64,000 nt of DNA from Todiramphus chloris collaris (Eukaryota; Chordata; Aves; Coraciiformes; Alcedinidae). The notes under the pieces were generated by a model. It saw only the letters and a program-made list of their open reading frames with translations. It was not told where the DNA came from and searched no databases. Location: NCBI GenBank assembly GCA_025345505.1, contig JANVCC010000270.1, forward strand, positions 8,211,625 through 8,275,624, in the 5' to 3' direction. Positions 1 through 12,923 of the stretch are shown here, piece by piece; the first letter of the stretch is position 1; each line of letters opens with the position of its first letter. The position numbers were made by a program, and so were the translations under genes.

Positions 1-1344
1 AGAAGGAAGCCAATCAACAGAAACAGATAAAACCCAGGAGACACATCATTCCAGTACTGCCCACAGGGCAGCTTCAAACCTGAATGCTTTGGAAAACAAA
101 AAGAGTCATCTGCTTTTCTCTGGCTGGGTGAGCACTGGCAACCTCCTTCATCGCACCTGAATCAGAGCGCGGGTCTCGCTGCTGCGAGTGCCACGGGGCG
201 AGCGGTTTGGCTGGCTGGGGCCTTCCTGTGCTCGCTCTTGCCTTTAACAAACAGGCTTCCACGGGCAGTTCCAGTGAGCCCAGAATCCCCCATGTATTAA
301 AACCTGGCCTTTTTAATGACAGTTGAAGCAGAGTTAAGAGTTCTACTGCAGCAGAGTCCGTGCTGAAAGCTTCCCTTTCTCCTGCTGAAAAGCTGACCCT
401 AGCATGCCAGCCTTCCCCCCAGGCTTCTCCCAGGCCCTCTTCTTCCTACGTGTCCTCTTCCGAGCTCAGCTCCCCTCTCCCTGCAGGCAGCTCCGGGTGT
501 GGGAAACACGCAGCCCGTCACCTCTGCCACCCTACCCCTGGCTCTGACAGCATCCTCACGGAGGTCCGTCCACCCCAGAGGTGCTGAGACAAGCCTCTCA
601 CAGCTTCAGTATCTTTGGGCATGAGGAAAGGAAGGCACAATCTGTTGCTGCCTGAATTCAGCACCACATCAAAGCTGCACATGCAAACTCAAGTGAAAAA
701 AAAACCCGACAGGTATCAGGTCTCCCTTAAAGCCAGCAAATCCTTTCCTCAGTAAACTTCTAATCTCATTTACACTTCATCAAGAAGGACAGCTGTAAGC
801 ATGGTGAAGGGATTAGGTGTTTATCTCCTCCTACGTGGCATCAGAGTCTAAATATTCACCTTCACACAACTTCTCCAGCCCCACCCAGGGAGGCCACTGT
901 GAACATCTCCCTGCACAACCGCACACGCCTCTGGGCTGGACAGGAGATGGAGATAGGGAAGGAAGCAACCCAGCAACCCAGCAAATGGCAAACCACCAAA
1001 AGAGAAAGACCATCAGCCTGTCAGAAAGCAGATATTTCTTAACCTAGGCCATACAATTATTCAATGCAGCAAGAAATTCTACAGGACAAGTTTTTGGGCT
1101 CTCTTTTAATAATGAGTTAAGGTTACAATAAAACCCTATGAAGAAAATAAGAGGCAAGGACTCTCATGTCCTGAGAAGATGTTGATTTGAGATTTATCAC
1201 ACTGCTGGGACTTGAAATAGGTTTTCTCATTTTCTATACCCTGTAAGTTACGTCTGCGGCTAAAATACTCATTATAGAGCACAGGAACACAAAAGAGCTC
1301 TTGCCAGGAACAGCAGCTTTCACCTGAAGTAAAAATATCCATGG

Positions 1345-1359
1345 AAAAAAAAAAAAAAA
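1345..1359. repeat. A15 homopolymer
   Basis: Fifteen consecutive A on the plus strand within RNF144B intron 3; no associated retroposon body is recognisable. Confidence 0.85.
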
Positions 1360-4300
1360 GCAAAATTCTGAAGGCTTACTACCACAAAAGGCACCAGCTG
1401 AACCTTTGCCAAGTGTCCAAAAAGACTGCCCAGTGTGAAACGATAACCAGGGGTGCTGTTACTGGGCGAGACAAAAGAGCAGGGGAAGGGAAGTGAAAGG
1501 GTTTGCAGTAATTGGTTGGGTTTACACAGGGCAGGCTGCTCCTGTAACCTGGGCAGTGCAGTCACCAGCAGCCAAGGAAGAACAACTCCCCTGTTTTTAA
1601 ACACTGGCTACCACAGTGGAAAGGGAAAATCACTGCTCCACCTATTCTCAGGCTTTCAAGGGAGATGCAAGGAGGCAATCAAGAAAACTGAATAGATCTT
1701 ACTTCCTTTCACACCCATATGAATCAAACCTCAACAATGCCAAGGGAGGTTCACCAGGACAAGTGCTTCTCGCTTTCTTGCCTTAGCAGATCACAGCAAG
1801 GGCAGATCCTGCACTGGCAGCAGCAACAGCCTCTTGCAAAGGCTCACACTGCTCACCTCTGCCCAACACTGTCTAGTTTTGCAAGGAGAGCAAAACAGTT
1901 TTAACTTGGGCTGAGGTTTGCTTTTGAAAGGGGTATGGGAGCTCTTCTCTTATTTTGTGACAAATAAAAACAAAATTAAGACTCTCTCATTTGCTCCCCT
2001 TGGGTTTGTTTAAAAATGAGTAAATAAGGACAAAAATGTTAGTTTTGACCTTGAAAAATATAGGTTGGCCTGCAGCATCTCCTCACCTTCCTCCTCATTT
2101 TACCATTTCAATCTCCCCTAGAAAACATAAACGAGTTTTCAAATTAAAAATAAAACTGGCATTTTCAAGCGATTCCCAATGGGATTTTTGTTCAGCTATA
2201 TATGGACTATAACACAATTAAGAACTGTAAGATCTGGGTCACTGTCCCATTTCAGCATCTCTTTACAAAGCGCTGTCACCCCTCTGTCAGGGTAGCACTG
2301 GCACAGGTCATGGATTTACAGGGATGGAGGAACAACAACCAGCACCTGCCCTGCATGAAAAGGGGTAATTCTCATTGTTAAATTTAAGAGGCAAAAGGAG
2401 AGCCAAAATCAGTATCTGCACAATCCCCCAAACATTATCCACGTGCGTACGGCATTAGGAATCCCCGTATGCAGGTGAGACTTACCCTGACTGACAGCTT
2501 CCACTGGTGACTGGAGTTGCACCGAGTAAAACCATTTCAAACGGTGATAAATTAGCCCTTGTTTAAATTAGGGATGTTAACTGGCCAATTAAATCAATGG
2601 AGCAAATTCCCAAGAGAGACAAGGAATATGCTACACAGAAGACGTCTGCACTGTCACAGAGAACTGCATTAACTTAAGATGCTCCTTCTACCTTCTGCTT
2701 CCAGGAAGGAATCCAAATCTTCATTGTACTATTAGAGCTTGAAAGGACAAACATCTTGCTTAACGAGATGGCTTTTAAACTTCCCTTTTTTGTGTGTAAC
2801 CGGCTATCTGAAACAGAGTCTGTAGCCAAAACCATTGCCTTCCCACCAGCAACACCCATTTATTTCTACTTAAAACCAGCTACACTACAAGCAGCTGCTA
2901 TCTTGATGTAGCAGGTCAAGATATGACCTAGGTTTGCACTTGATGTCAAGCACTCCAGTGGAACAATTCCTTCTGTTTGAATGCACTATTTGTCAAAACA
3001 AAAATCCGCCTGGGAATGTACCGGTTTCAACCAGGTTTTGTTAAACTAAAAAACAAAGCAAACGAAAAATCCCAGATAGGTTTCAGAAAAACTCTTTTCA
3101 AAGGACTGAAAAGTGCAATTTTCTTGTTCAAATCGCTTTTCATTTTAAGTTTTTAAGAATAAAAACCTGGAACGTTTTCTTCTGAGGTCCAGAGAAACAC
3201 AAAGAGCAAAAGCGAAACCTTAACTCTCAACATTCCCTGTACTCTGTGAATAAGCAGTCTACCCCCAAACTCAACTGTCTCAGAGAGACACATTCCTACT
3301 GTTCACACCTGCTCATTTCCTCGTAAGACACAGAAGAAATTCTATTCCTTGTTTAAAATGTTCATCAGAGTTTTTGCCCCATCTCCACCTCTGAAAGCAT
3401 CACGAGAAGCATGTCTCCGAATCAAGGCAAGAGCTGTGGAAAGGCTCGCATGATTTAGCACCAAACTAGATAAACTCTGAAGAATTTTACCAAGTGGCAG
3501 ACTTAATTCACAATGAAGACAAAAAGGTCACTGAAAGCACTGAAGAAATGTTACACATGTTGAATAAAGGCCTTGAGAGAGGGAAGCAGAACTTTCATAG
3601 CTATAATGTGTTCTAAGTTCCTTGTAAGCTTTGTTATTAATTGTTCAGCTTCCTTATCTAAGAAAGCTCAATCCAAAATGCACTGAAGTCAATGAAAAGG
3701 CTTTTCCTTCACGTCAAATGATGCCTAAGTTCACCTTATCTCCCTTTTGTAGGCTAGGGCAAAAAACATTTGGAAAGCAAACAAACCAAACTAACGCAAT
3801 TAGACAGAATTTAGCCCAAAGTATTGGAATGAATCTAACACCACGTCCATGACAAAGACAGTTTGAACTGTTATTTTCTCTCTAAACTGCAGGTACCTGG
3901 TAAACATCACTCACAGCAGCATCTGAAATGGACATGCCATGAAAAAAAACCCACTTTTCCAAACCCCTAATGCTAAAACAGGGAATGAATAAAGACCAGT
4001 TCTTTTCTTTTTCCCAGTACTGGCCTGGTGAGGAACCATCTTCTGCCAGAAGCCAGAGACCAAACATCCAGACTCTCCAGAGGTAAAAAGGCTCAGATTT
4101 TTACACCAGGAGTTTCAGAGAATGTAATGAATAAACTGTAATGTGAAACAGCACTTCAGTGCTAAACAATATTTAAGCACAGTCTCGACCATACGAATAA
4201 GATACTGTTTTTATAATAATACCTTTTACATGCCAATTTTTTCCCATGGAATCGCCTTTATGAAGAGGAAAAAAGAACAGAGTGCACATACATCATCTGC

Positions 4301-5166
4301 AGTTTACGTGCTAATCATTCAGATTATTAACGGAGACCACCTTTCCATTGTTCCTGGGTTTTGGGGGTGTTTTCTTCCTTAAAGAAACAGGTATTTGGTA
4401 ACATACATAAGCAATTCATTTCAAGCAGGCTGGGGGCCTGAAGCTGAAGGTCTGTTTCAAAGGCATCGCCAAGGGGAGCATCAGAACATTCATTCATCCA
4501 CAGGGCACTAATGCACATCTGAGCTGTTTAGTCATTTTGCCTTTGGTCCAAAAACCACCCAAAGATTAAGCTAATGGTGATACATGCCCTGCAGTGTCCT
4601 CTTGCTTTACTAAGAGGAAATAGATCTCTCTAATTCCTATAGCACCAAAACCCTAACTAAACAAAGCAGAATTTTTCCTACCATTTTAATTTTCTTTATA
4701 AAACATGTTTTCAGTAAGGGCTAAATGCCTGCAGTCTGATGGGTGGAGGGGCACTGCTCCATCCTCTCAATACCTACGCAGAAGAAGGAAGGGAAACAGC
4801 CAGCTGCTTTCCACAACAGCTGGATTCAGCCAAAGAGAAGCTCTGCTGTACGCCTGCGTGCCGTAATAGCTGCAGCTCCCAGGACCTGATTCAGCCTAGC
4901 ACAGCATTTCAAGTGTATGCTGGAGGAAAAAGGCATTTCTGGTACTGGGAATTGCACTGTCAGTGATTGCATTTGAATAGGATTATATACTTCTATCACA
5001 GTTATGTCATCTGTATACGCAGGGCTCAAGCGAACCCAGAAGATAAGCTGCTTTTCTTCAGTTCAGGGAGGGAGGTCTGATTATCCTTGATTTTGTCCCT
5101 GCAAGCAAATGCAGAGAGAATGCACAAAACCAGCCAAAATTCCTTAGACACCTTTTCTTTTCCTGG

Positions 5167-5188
5167 TTTTTTTTTTTTTTTCCCCCCC
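5167..5188. repeat. T15C7 homopolymer junction
   Basis: Fifteen T followed directly by seven C on the plus strand, within RNF144B intron 3. Confidence 0.85.
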
Positions 5189-6201
5189 TGCTTGTGTTCT
5201 CAGGCTCAGCAGGGCCCTACCTGGCTCGCAAGCACGAACAGCCACAGGGCAACACCAGAGCTGTCTGAGTTTCCCGTGGCCTCCTGAATGCACAGAACAG
5301 CTGGCCCAGACACTGCCACCAGCTCTTCCCAGTGGCAGGGGTTTGGCACTGATTCAGAACCCTTACACCAGCCCTAAGTCAGGCAGGAGGCTGCTTAAGC
5401 ATTGCTGGGAGACCATCAGGCAGCCTGGCAGGGGCCCATCTGCAGCCCCTCTCCTTGAACCCTGTTGTCCCAAGCGGTACAAGAAGGTCTGAGAAGCACA
5501 TTTTCTCTCCAGTTTCTCCACTTCCAACTTTCAAACTGAACTTTCCAGTTACTGTGGGAGGTGGTGCACATGCCAGACGTGCAAACAGCTCTGCCTAAAC
5601 CTCTTTTAGCTCCTGAGCTCTCAACCTCTCCCGTATCTGCCTTGGGAATGAAAACACTTTTTCTATCTCTTAAGACTTACTTCCACCCAGTCCTGTGCTG
5701 ATACCTTTCTTTCCATGTAACTATACAGAGCATTGTGTGTTTATATTGGATGGCACATTGGTTGTTGCAGCCCAGTATCAACTTAGATGAAGAAATTTTT
5801 GGCCTTGCATACCATCAGTTTGACTTCTTGCTCTTAAGAGAGGCGCAAGAATTTCAGCATTTGCGGTCAAATCAAATGGGATTTAACTGACAGTGCTCCT
5901 GGAGGCTCAGCAGTGCTGGGATACAGTGTGTTCTGGTTAAGTCACCTGCATGAGTAATTCAGAAGCTGTTCAGATGCCAAGTAAGCCTTTCCTCAAGGCA
6001 CAGAGGGAGGGAAAAAGGAGCAAAACCTTTGAAAAACATCTGCTTGTTTCTAGTTCCTCTTGTCAGTCAGGCTTCTTGCCAACAGCTCATTAAAGGTAAT
6101 TAAAGGAAGGAAAAAGTATATGATCATATTTATTATGTAGATGAAGAAGCTGGGAGGGGAGTGTGTTTAAAAAAAAAAAAGAGACAGAAAAGTGTTGATA
6201 C

Positions 6202-6306
6202 CTCTGCTTCTTGTAGGGTCCCATGGTTCAAGCATACCATGTCTGGACAGGTGATAGGAGAACCACAACCTTCTTGAATTGCCAGCTGCATATACTGTTT
6301 TAGGCA
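6202..6306 (-). CDS. RNF144B: RNF144B second coding exon (second half of RING1)
   Basis: The 105 nt exon encodes 35 residues (56-90), from [17 protein letters not shown] through [16 protein letters not shown]. It is nearly identical to the human segment as I recall it, with Q66 where human has R. It supplies the last three RING1 zinc ligands C56, C75 and C80. Joined to the previous exon, these give C-x2-C-x14-C-x-C-x2-C-x2-C-x18-C-x4-C, the RING1 spacing of the RNF144 family. The acceptor is strong (pyrimidine tract ending GTTTCTAG, cut before TGC at 6306). The donor is GAG|GTATCA at 6202/6201, which has GT but a poor +4 to +6. Both ends are phase 0, so skipping this exon would keep frame but destroy RING1. 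The family continues with linker, IBR, RING2 and a C-terminal membrane segment, which are not present in this window. Confidence 0.97.
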
Positions 6307-9300
6307 CTAGAAACAAGTAAAGAAAAGAAAAAGTTATAGCCCACACGTTGGTAACACACAGCTGCTAGAGATGCTGCCCAGATCCCACCTCCACTGCCTT
6401 AATTGGCTGTCCTGAAGCTCCAGCACACAGAGAACATCGGTTATTACAAGCATTACATTGGAAAGAATGCAACAAAGAACAATAAATTATACATGACTTC
6501 ATCTGCCGAGCATCGCGTTTCCCCAAGTCAGCAAGTCGGTCCTGTCAGCACGAACAACTCCCGTGCTCTGCTGAACTAGGATTGGAGGGAGGGCTGGGGG
6601 CGGGCTGGGGGGGAGAATCTTTCATCCTAATTAAACAGGCTTCACTCTTTTGTCTTTCCTCCCGTGTCCTGAATTCAGACTCTCAGCCAGCAGTCTCCCT
6701 TGTAGGAGACCTCATTTACAGGAGACTACTGTTCTCTGCTGCAGAAAAGGGAAACGGGGTTTAGAACCTGGTTAGGAGGCTATAAACTGTCCTAGAAGAT
6801 GCACAGCGATCGGTTCTCCTCCCCACTCTCACCTCAATCAGGTAAATTCCATGGTTTACCAGGATTTATCATGAGCCCCTCGTCTACTGAATTCCAAGTC
6901 CATTTCCAGCAGAGAGGCCACCTCAGGAGTGTTTCCAAATTGTTCCATCACACAAAAACGGGCAGGCCTCCCTCTTCAAGGAAAACAAGCCCTCTGTTCT
7001 CCCCACATTTTATTTAGCTTCCCCGTTTCAAATATATTCATCTTGTCTTTTTAACGCACGTTGTGGAGTCATCGGTAGAATCACAGCACAAAACTGGAGC
7101 AATGGGCCAAAGAACAGTGCTTCAATTTTACCCCCAACCTGCACAGTCAGTGAGCTCACTTCTACATCACACAAACCAACCAAGTCACCTCAAAACAGTG
7201 ACCAAGTGTACAGTAAACTGCAAATCCCTGTTAGCAAAATAACAAGCCACAGCTTCCTGGCAGATTCTGGCATTAGCTTGCACAGTTTATGGTAAATGAT
7301 GACCAGCGGATTCTCTGAGCAGCAGGACTAATGCAGCTTTGGTCCCTACAGCTCTGTGCTCATGCCCGTGTGATAAACCTCTCCTCCTCCTCCTCGGTAC
7401 TGCTGCCTTCTTCCTTTGCTGCCCCATCAGTTTTCAAGAGATACATCCAAGTGTAAGGTCTTTGAGACCCGTGTCTCTGCCAACTTTTGGAAGAAGCCCC
7501 GAGTTCAAAAGCTACTAGGGTAGGGTATGGGGAAATCACAGCTTCTCAGAGCATCAGCTCTAGTAAAGCCCCAGGACTCTTCACAAACCATTTTTTCCAG
7601 TTATAGACATTTAGCACTCAGGTCTGTGCTAGTCTGGACTGTTCTGAGCAGGCCTTGCATATTGTGCTCTGATTAAAGACATTTCCTCGTTTGTATTTTT
7701 AGTGGAAAACTGTTACCCTCTTAAATGTCAGGATAATTAGGACTTTTACAAATGGAAGTGAGGTTTCCTTATTATTCTTTCTGTCTCTCTACTGAAACAT
7801 TGGTTTTGGTTAATTCTGATCAACTACACAGAAATATTAGTTCAAGCAAGTAGAATCAGCTTAACTTGGTGGCATTTTAAATGAGGTTACTGCTGATCTG
7901 TAAATATTTGAAGCATATTCATTTAGAAGAACACTGGGGTATAACCTAAATAGTAAGCTTTAAATATCTAGCTCATTAAGCACTAATGGATTCAGATCCA
8001 GCACCCACCCCTGTAAGAAAGCAGCAGAGCAGGCTGTAAGGAACGGATGGTGTAAGTAATATGTGGGAGGTGAGGGAGATACTCATAGGTGAAGAGCAAG
8101 AAAGAAATCACCTCTGTAAGTGCAGGAGTACCAGCTCCCTAGGGAATAGCAGCCCAGCTTTAACATAAATGCCTTCTCACCAAGGCATTTCATCTGCCTT
8201 AATTCCTCAGCAAGCATGGCAGACTAAGACCCTGGCTTCTGTCTCCTCCGTGGTGCCGCCCGATACTCAGTGATTTGTTTTGACAGCACGGTACAGTGGA
8301 TTTGTGTTCTGAGGGCAGCTCAGGTCAGCTGGTTACTGAGGGACGACAAAGCCTGAGAAGTTACTGCAGGCCTAGCAGCAGCCCAGGGGCTTGTTCTTAA
8401 TTTAGACTTCCAGGACAGAAGCTCAGAGCACTGACAATTATCCTTCCGTGCAAGGATGGGCATGAAAGCTCTTACCCAAGAGCTTCGATCCACAGTATGG
8501 ATTTTGCAATCAGGTTCATATGCAGTATCTAAATCATCACGGGTACCAAGCCAGGAGAAAAGAGGTTTCTGAGGATTGCTAATGCATCTGGGTTCTTCTC
8601 TTCTAGCTCACTGCTTGGTTGTAGGTGAGGACAGGTGAGCAACTGGAGCCTCCTGAGATATTTTTAGAGGGTACTGTGCTTTCAGAGAGTGTCCTGGGGA
8701 GATTTTATAACAGATCTCTGCAGTGCCACGGATCTTAGAATGTTTCACGGAAAATCTCCCTGTTAAATAGTTTTAATAGGTGCTAAATCTTTTGCCTTGA
8801 TTTTCTGCCCGTGGAGAAGGTGCTGTAGGTGCAATTCAAGAAGCTGATGGAAAGACTTAAAGGTGCTGGAAAACTCGAAGGAAGCATTTAAAATTTACCA
8901 CTGAAGGTTGAAACTTTTTACCTAAGTCTGTACATGAATCAAGATGTGAACTTCTTGTTCCTTTTTTCACAAGTTAGAAGGTAAGAAAAGACAGTGAAAG
9001 ATCACCAACATTTTAAAATATGCCTTCACTTTAACAGCAAGACTGTTTTTAGAGGGGGTTTACTATTATTTACAGCCCAGCTAGTAATTTAGCTACTTAC
9101 TTGAACAGTGGCAAATGAAAATACCTGAAAAGATGTAGAAACGTGATGAAAAGAGGATTCAGTGTCTATATAATGCATCGTGGCCAACCTCAGCCGTACA
9201 TCCCCCCTGCACATTATACAGACAGAAAATGCTGAGACTTTCTGAGCACTTTTTCTTGAAAACCCAGCAAGTATCTCAGTTAGGAAACCTGCACACACTA

Positions 9301-9608
9301 TATATGCTACTTAATTGCTCTGCAAAGTGAAGTTAAGATCAAAGTACTCAGCTTTCTGTGGTACCAAGTTCCTTGAAAGGATCTTGGTATCCAAGAAACC
9401 AGCCCTGGGCTAAGCTCCCCCACCACTTCCCGCAGCGCAGGGACTTTTGGGCACGGGGAGCTGTCAGTGGCTGGAGAGGCCACACCACACCATCTGAGGC
9501 TTCTGACGCCAGTCAGACCATCATCTTACTCTCCATGGGCACAGCAGAGACCTTCCGACGAGCACAGGGAGGTTTACACGGATGCATCACGCAGTCAAGG
9601 CAGAACGG

Positions 9609-9908
9609 TCAGAATCACAGGCTGGTTTGGGTTGGAAGGGACCTGTAGAGGTCACCCAGTCCAATCCCTCTGCAGTGAGCAGCAGCATCTTTACCTAGAT
9701 CAGGTTGCTCAGAGCCCTGTTAGACCTGGCCTAGAATGTTTCCAGAGGTGAAGCAGTGACCACCTCTCTGGGCAACCTGGGCCAGTGTTTCAGCACCCTC
9801 AGTGTAAAAACTTTCTTCCTTCTACCTAGTCTAAATCTCCCCTCTTTTAGGTTAAAACCATCACCCCTTGTCCTATCTCAACAGACCCTGCTAAAAAGAT
9901 TGGCTCCA
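9609..9908 (-). mobile_element. CR1 LINE, 5'-truncated 3' fragment
   Basis: The plus strand reads as the reverse complement of a CR1 3' end: it opens with CAGAATCACAGG then GGTTGGAAGGGACC, and continues through the characteristic 'hold the line' blocks (AGGTTGCTCAGAGCC, CTCTGGGCAACCTG, TTGTCCTATC). About 300 bp survive, covering the 3' UTR and the last part of ORF2. It is 5'-truncated like most avian CR1 copies and lies in RNF144B intron 2 in the same orientation as the gene. Many substitutions suggest an old insertion. Confidence 0.93.
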
Positions 9909-11739
9909 TGTTGTTGAGGCAAGAGACTAAAAATCCACTGAGGTCTTGCTGAGCAGGTTTGAATTTTACTGACTACAGATGACACTGGAGGTTTGGCTCC
10001 ACTGTGTTCACCCCTCAGATAACAGCAGGCATCAACCCAAGGAATTTTAACTTCCCTACCTGCAAGTGTTCCCTAATCTGTTACATCCCCTTCACTCAGA
10101 TTTTCCCCCCTGAGCAACTGTACTATGTACACACCCGTGGCCTGGGATACGCAATAAAATCGTGATGCCATCAAGCACGAGGGATCAATTCAAGTGCAAT
10201 AATGGAATGTCACCAGTAAAACTCAGTTACCCTGTAGAGAAGGGTTTGGTGCTGCTCTAACTTTGCCAAGCACATTTTGCCCCTGCAGACAAAAGTCAAC
10301 TTCAGTGGAAGGAGTATTACAAGTCATTTTTTTCTCTGCCTGAGATTCATAATGTATGACACCTTTTTCAAATCAGGTGCTGTCTAAGCATTTTGGGGCA
10401 GTATTTTTTTACCTCTTGTGCTGTTTTTGTCTTTCAGGCCATCACCTTTCTCTGTTTAATAAAATATGGTCAAAATCCATGTACTTGCTTCAAAACATGC
10501 TACTCATGAAAATCTAGTAAGTGAAGGCCTGTGAAGAACCTGCATCAAGTGATCACGCAACGCATATGCATTTTGGTTTTATCTTGCAGGACTTGTAAGA
10601 AAGATTACAATTTAGGCAAATATTTACATACTCCCCAAGCACCGAAAAGCCCGATCCAGGAATGTACAAGCTAATAACATAAAAAATTCCTTCTTCAGTA
10701 ATTAACACTTCCTCTAATCTTTGGAAGTGTTTTCTATGGTCAGCTGTGAGCCCTGGGAATAGAAAATTCTGTTCAGGCTACGCACGGTTTCTTCGTGTCA
10801 ACACTTCCTCAAGCTGCTCTAACTTTAATGTTTGGGGTTTGTTTTTCCCCCAAAGAGCAGTTTTTAATGTACTGACAAAAAATAAATAAATAGTATCTGT
10901 TTGGCAATGTATTTGGGCAAAGGGACAATAACAGTTCTGCATTTTAACCTACGGATGAGTCCAAAGTATAATTTCAGTATAATGTTCCCAGGTAATGATG
11001 TGACAAAGGCACTACATGCCTCTCACTGTGAAATCTTACCTTTCTATTCCAAGACATTTTCAGATAATCTCTGCACCAGAGACAAAAGATGGATCTCAAT
11101 CATCCCTACATACTGCTTTCTCAGCTACATTGACATTTTCCATTACCTTGCTCATCTCCCATCTGCCTGCAGCTCCTCAGCTCCCGAAACGCAGCCTCGT
11201 TGGTTTGGATGTCAAAGCATGGAAGGAAACCACAAATGTGACGTGACCAAACTGAACAGGTAGTTTGATTAAGAAACGCAGAGGTATTGCTGGGAAGCAG
11301 AAAGAAATGGAAAGCTCTGGCCTATTTTCCTGTCAAATGCTAGATAGTGCTGCTAGCCGCTGCGCAGCAGATGCTACGGGGTAAGTAAGGGTATGTCTCT
11401 TCAATTCAGCTGCAGAAAGTGAAAAACATGGATCTACAGTGTTTCATAACCACTACTAGGGCACGATCCACACGAAATATGAAAACTCAAGAAATGATTG
11501 AAGGCTTCTTGTCAAAACAAGAGGGTCTTTCTTATTAATGCATAACCTGAAGACAATTTCAAGCTCAGAGAAATTAAGAAAACCTCAGGTTTCCATCTTA
11601 AAATACACATGACTGATTTATAATGTGAAGTTTCTCTTCCAGATTTGTCCTCAAAACTGTACTGGTTTGGGGTTTTTTAAGACTTAGCCTTTTTACAAGC
11701 TCAAAATTTGGGGAGGTGGAAAAAACCCTAAAAAATTTT

Positions 11740-11760
11740 TATATATGTATATATATATAA
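11740..11760. repeat. (TA)n microsatellite
   Basis: An alternating TA tract with one G interruption in RNF144B intron 2. Confidence 0.8.
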
Positions 11761-12895
11761 AACATAACTTTTTAGTTTTCATTCCACAGTGTCTTATGAT
11801 CCAGAACACATCAACAGATAGGCATTTAGTTTTTGTTTCCATTCCAGGCAGTGTTTATGTACTTTTTATTCAAGAAGACATAACTTTCATTTCTTTCTTA
11901 TCACTTAAAATTGTTACCCATTCTTCAGTGCATAGACAAAGCAGTGTAATAGTCATGTCATTTGAAATGAATACAGAACATTACTGGCTTCGCTGAGACT
12001 GTGCATGTCAGAGCTCTGAATTTATCCACCTGATGCACTCAGCATTCCATGAATTGTGTACGCACATAGGTATGTCCCCCCACACCCCCAAGGCAGCACT
12101 CACAGTGTCTATGGCAGATGGACACAGCAACAGGTCTTCAAACTAGATGAATCAAGTCTTTTTAGCTCAGAGGCACCTGAAGTTGACTTGACAGTCTAAA
12201 CCCAATTTACACATGGTCCACCCACATCCTGGCATCCTTTCAGGAAAGTCAGGATGGGTTCCTGGTTATTGTTGCCATGAAGTGGTACCGCCAACAAAAG
12301 GACCAGAGAAGCTCAGCCTTCCCACAAACAGCTGCAAATACAATTTCTCTCACAAACAAACTCGTGTCAGGCCAGAGGCTTATGTCACAGGCTGGCTCAG
12401 TTACTGTGGCACTCGGAGGCATTGACAACTTACTTCATATCTGTGTCTTCATTTGTTAGCTGGAGATAACACCAACTGCACCGATGCAGAGCTGTCATTA
12501 AACTTGCTAGTTCTCTCTCCATCACCTGCCTTCCCATGGCCACCACCCAGGCACTCACCTCTAGTGACTTCAGAAATATCTACCTCCCCTTCCTGAATAG
12601 CAGCAGCTGCCAATGGGTACACTTGTGCTTTTTTGGTACCCCTGCTAACTCTGCCTTTGTTGTAACTCTGCACAGAAATGCATGCAAGAAGTTGTTAAAC
12701 ACCTAACTCACTACTGCAGTGCCACGTGTTCAGTGCCAGCATCAGCAGGTGTGGGGCTTTTCATTTTATACCTTTCAACCAAAGCTACTCTGAAACCTTT
12801 CCAGTGCTGAGCTGGGAAAAAAAGAATCCCAAATGTCAAAGCTTGACAGCTTGCTACCTGGGGGTGGAAGCAGGAAACAACCTGAGGTGAGCGGG

Positions 12896-12923
12896 TATAT
12901 AAAGTAAGCTATATAAAGTAAGC
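12896..12923 (+). repeat. Perfect 14-bp tandem duplication carrying two TATA-like boxes
   Basis: The unit TATATAAAGTAAGC occurs twice head to tail (12896-12909 and 12910-12923). Each copy contains TATAAA and a GTAAGC. It lies in RNF144B intron 2, antisense to the gene, and precedes a G+C-rich stretch. Confidence 0.9.

Larger units (their letters stand above)
1..6201 (-). other. RNF144B: RNF144B intron 3 (5' part; runs off the left edge)
   Basis: This stretch follows the donor of the 6202-6306 exon. I searched the minus strand for the next expected protein segment (IACLVPVDQFQLYQRL in human, from memory) and did not find it, so the next exon should lie beyond the window. The region is mostly unique sequence with an A15 run at 1345-1359, a T15C7 run at 5167-5188 and an A12 run at 6169-6180. 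Short open frames occur on both strands, but none resembles a known protein. I see no interspersed repeat here. Confidence 0.85.

Noticed and set aside
2410-2560. Strong minus-strand donor-like CAGG|GTAAGT near 2484
   Set aside because: The sequence 5' of it does not translate into the expected next RNF144B segment and no suitable acceptor precedes it; probably a cryptic site.
3408-3417. Perfect p53 half-site AAGCATGTCT
   Set aside because: No second half-site with one mismatch or fewer lies within 13 bp on either side. About 16 perfect half-sites are expected by chance in the window.
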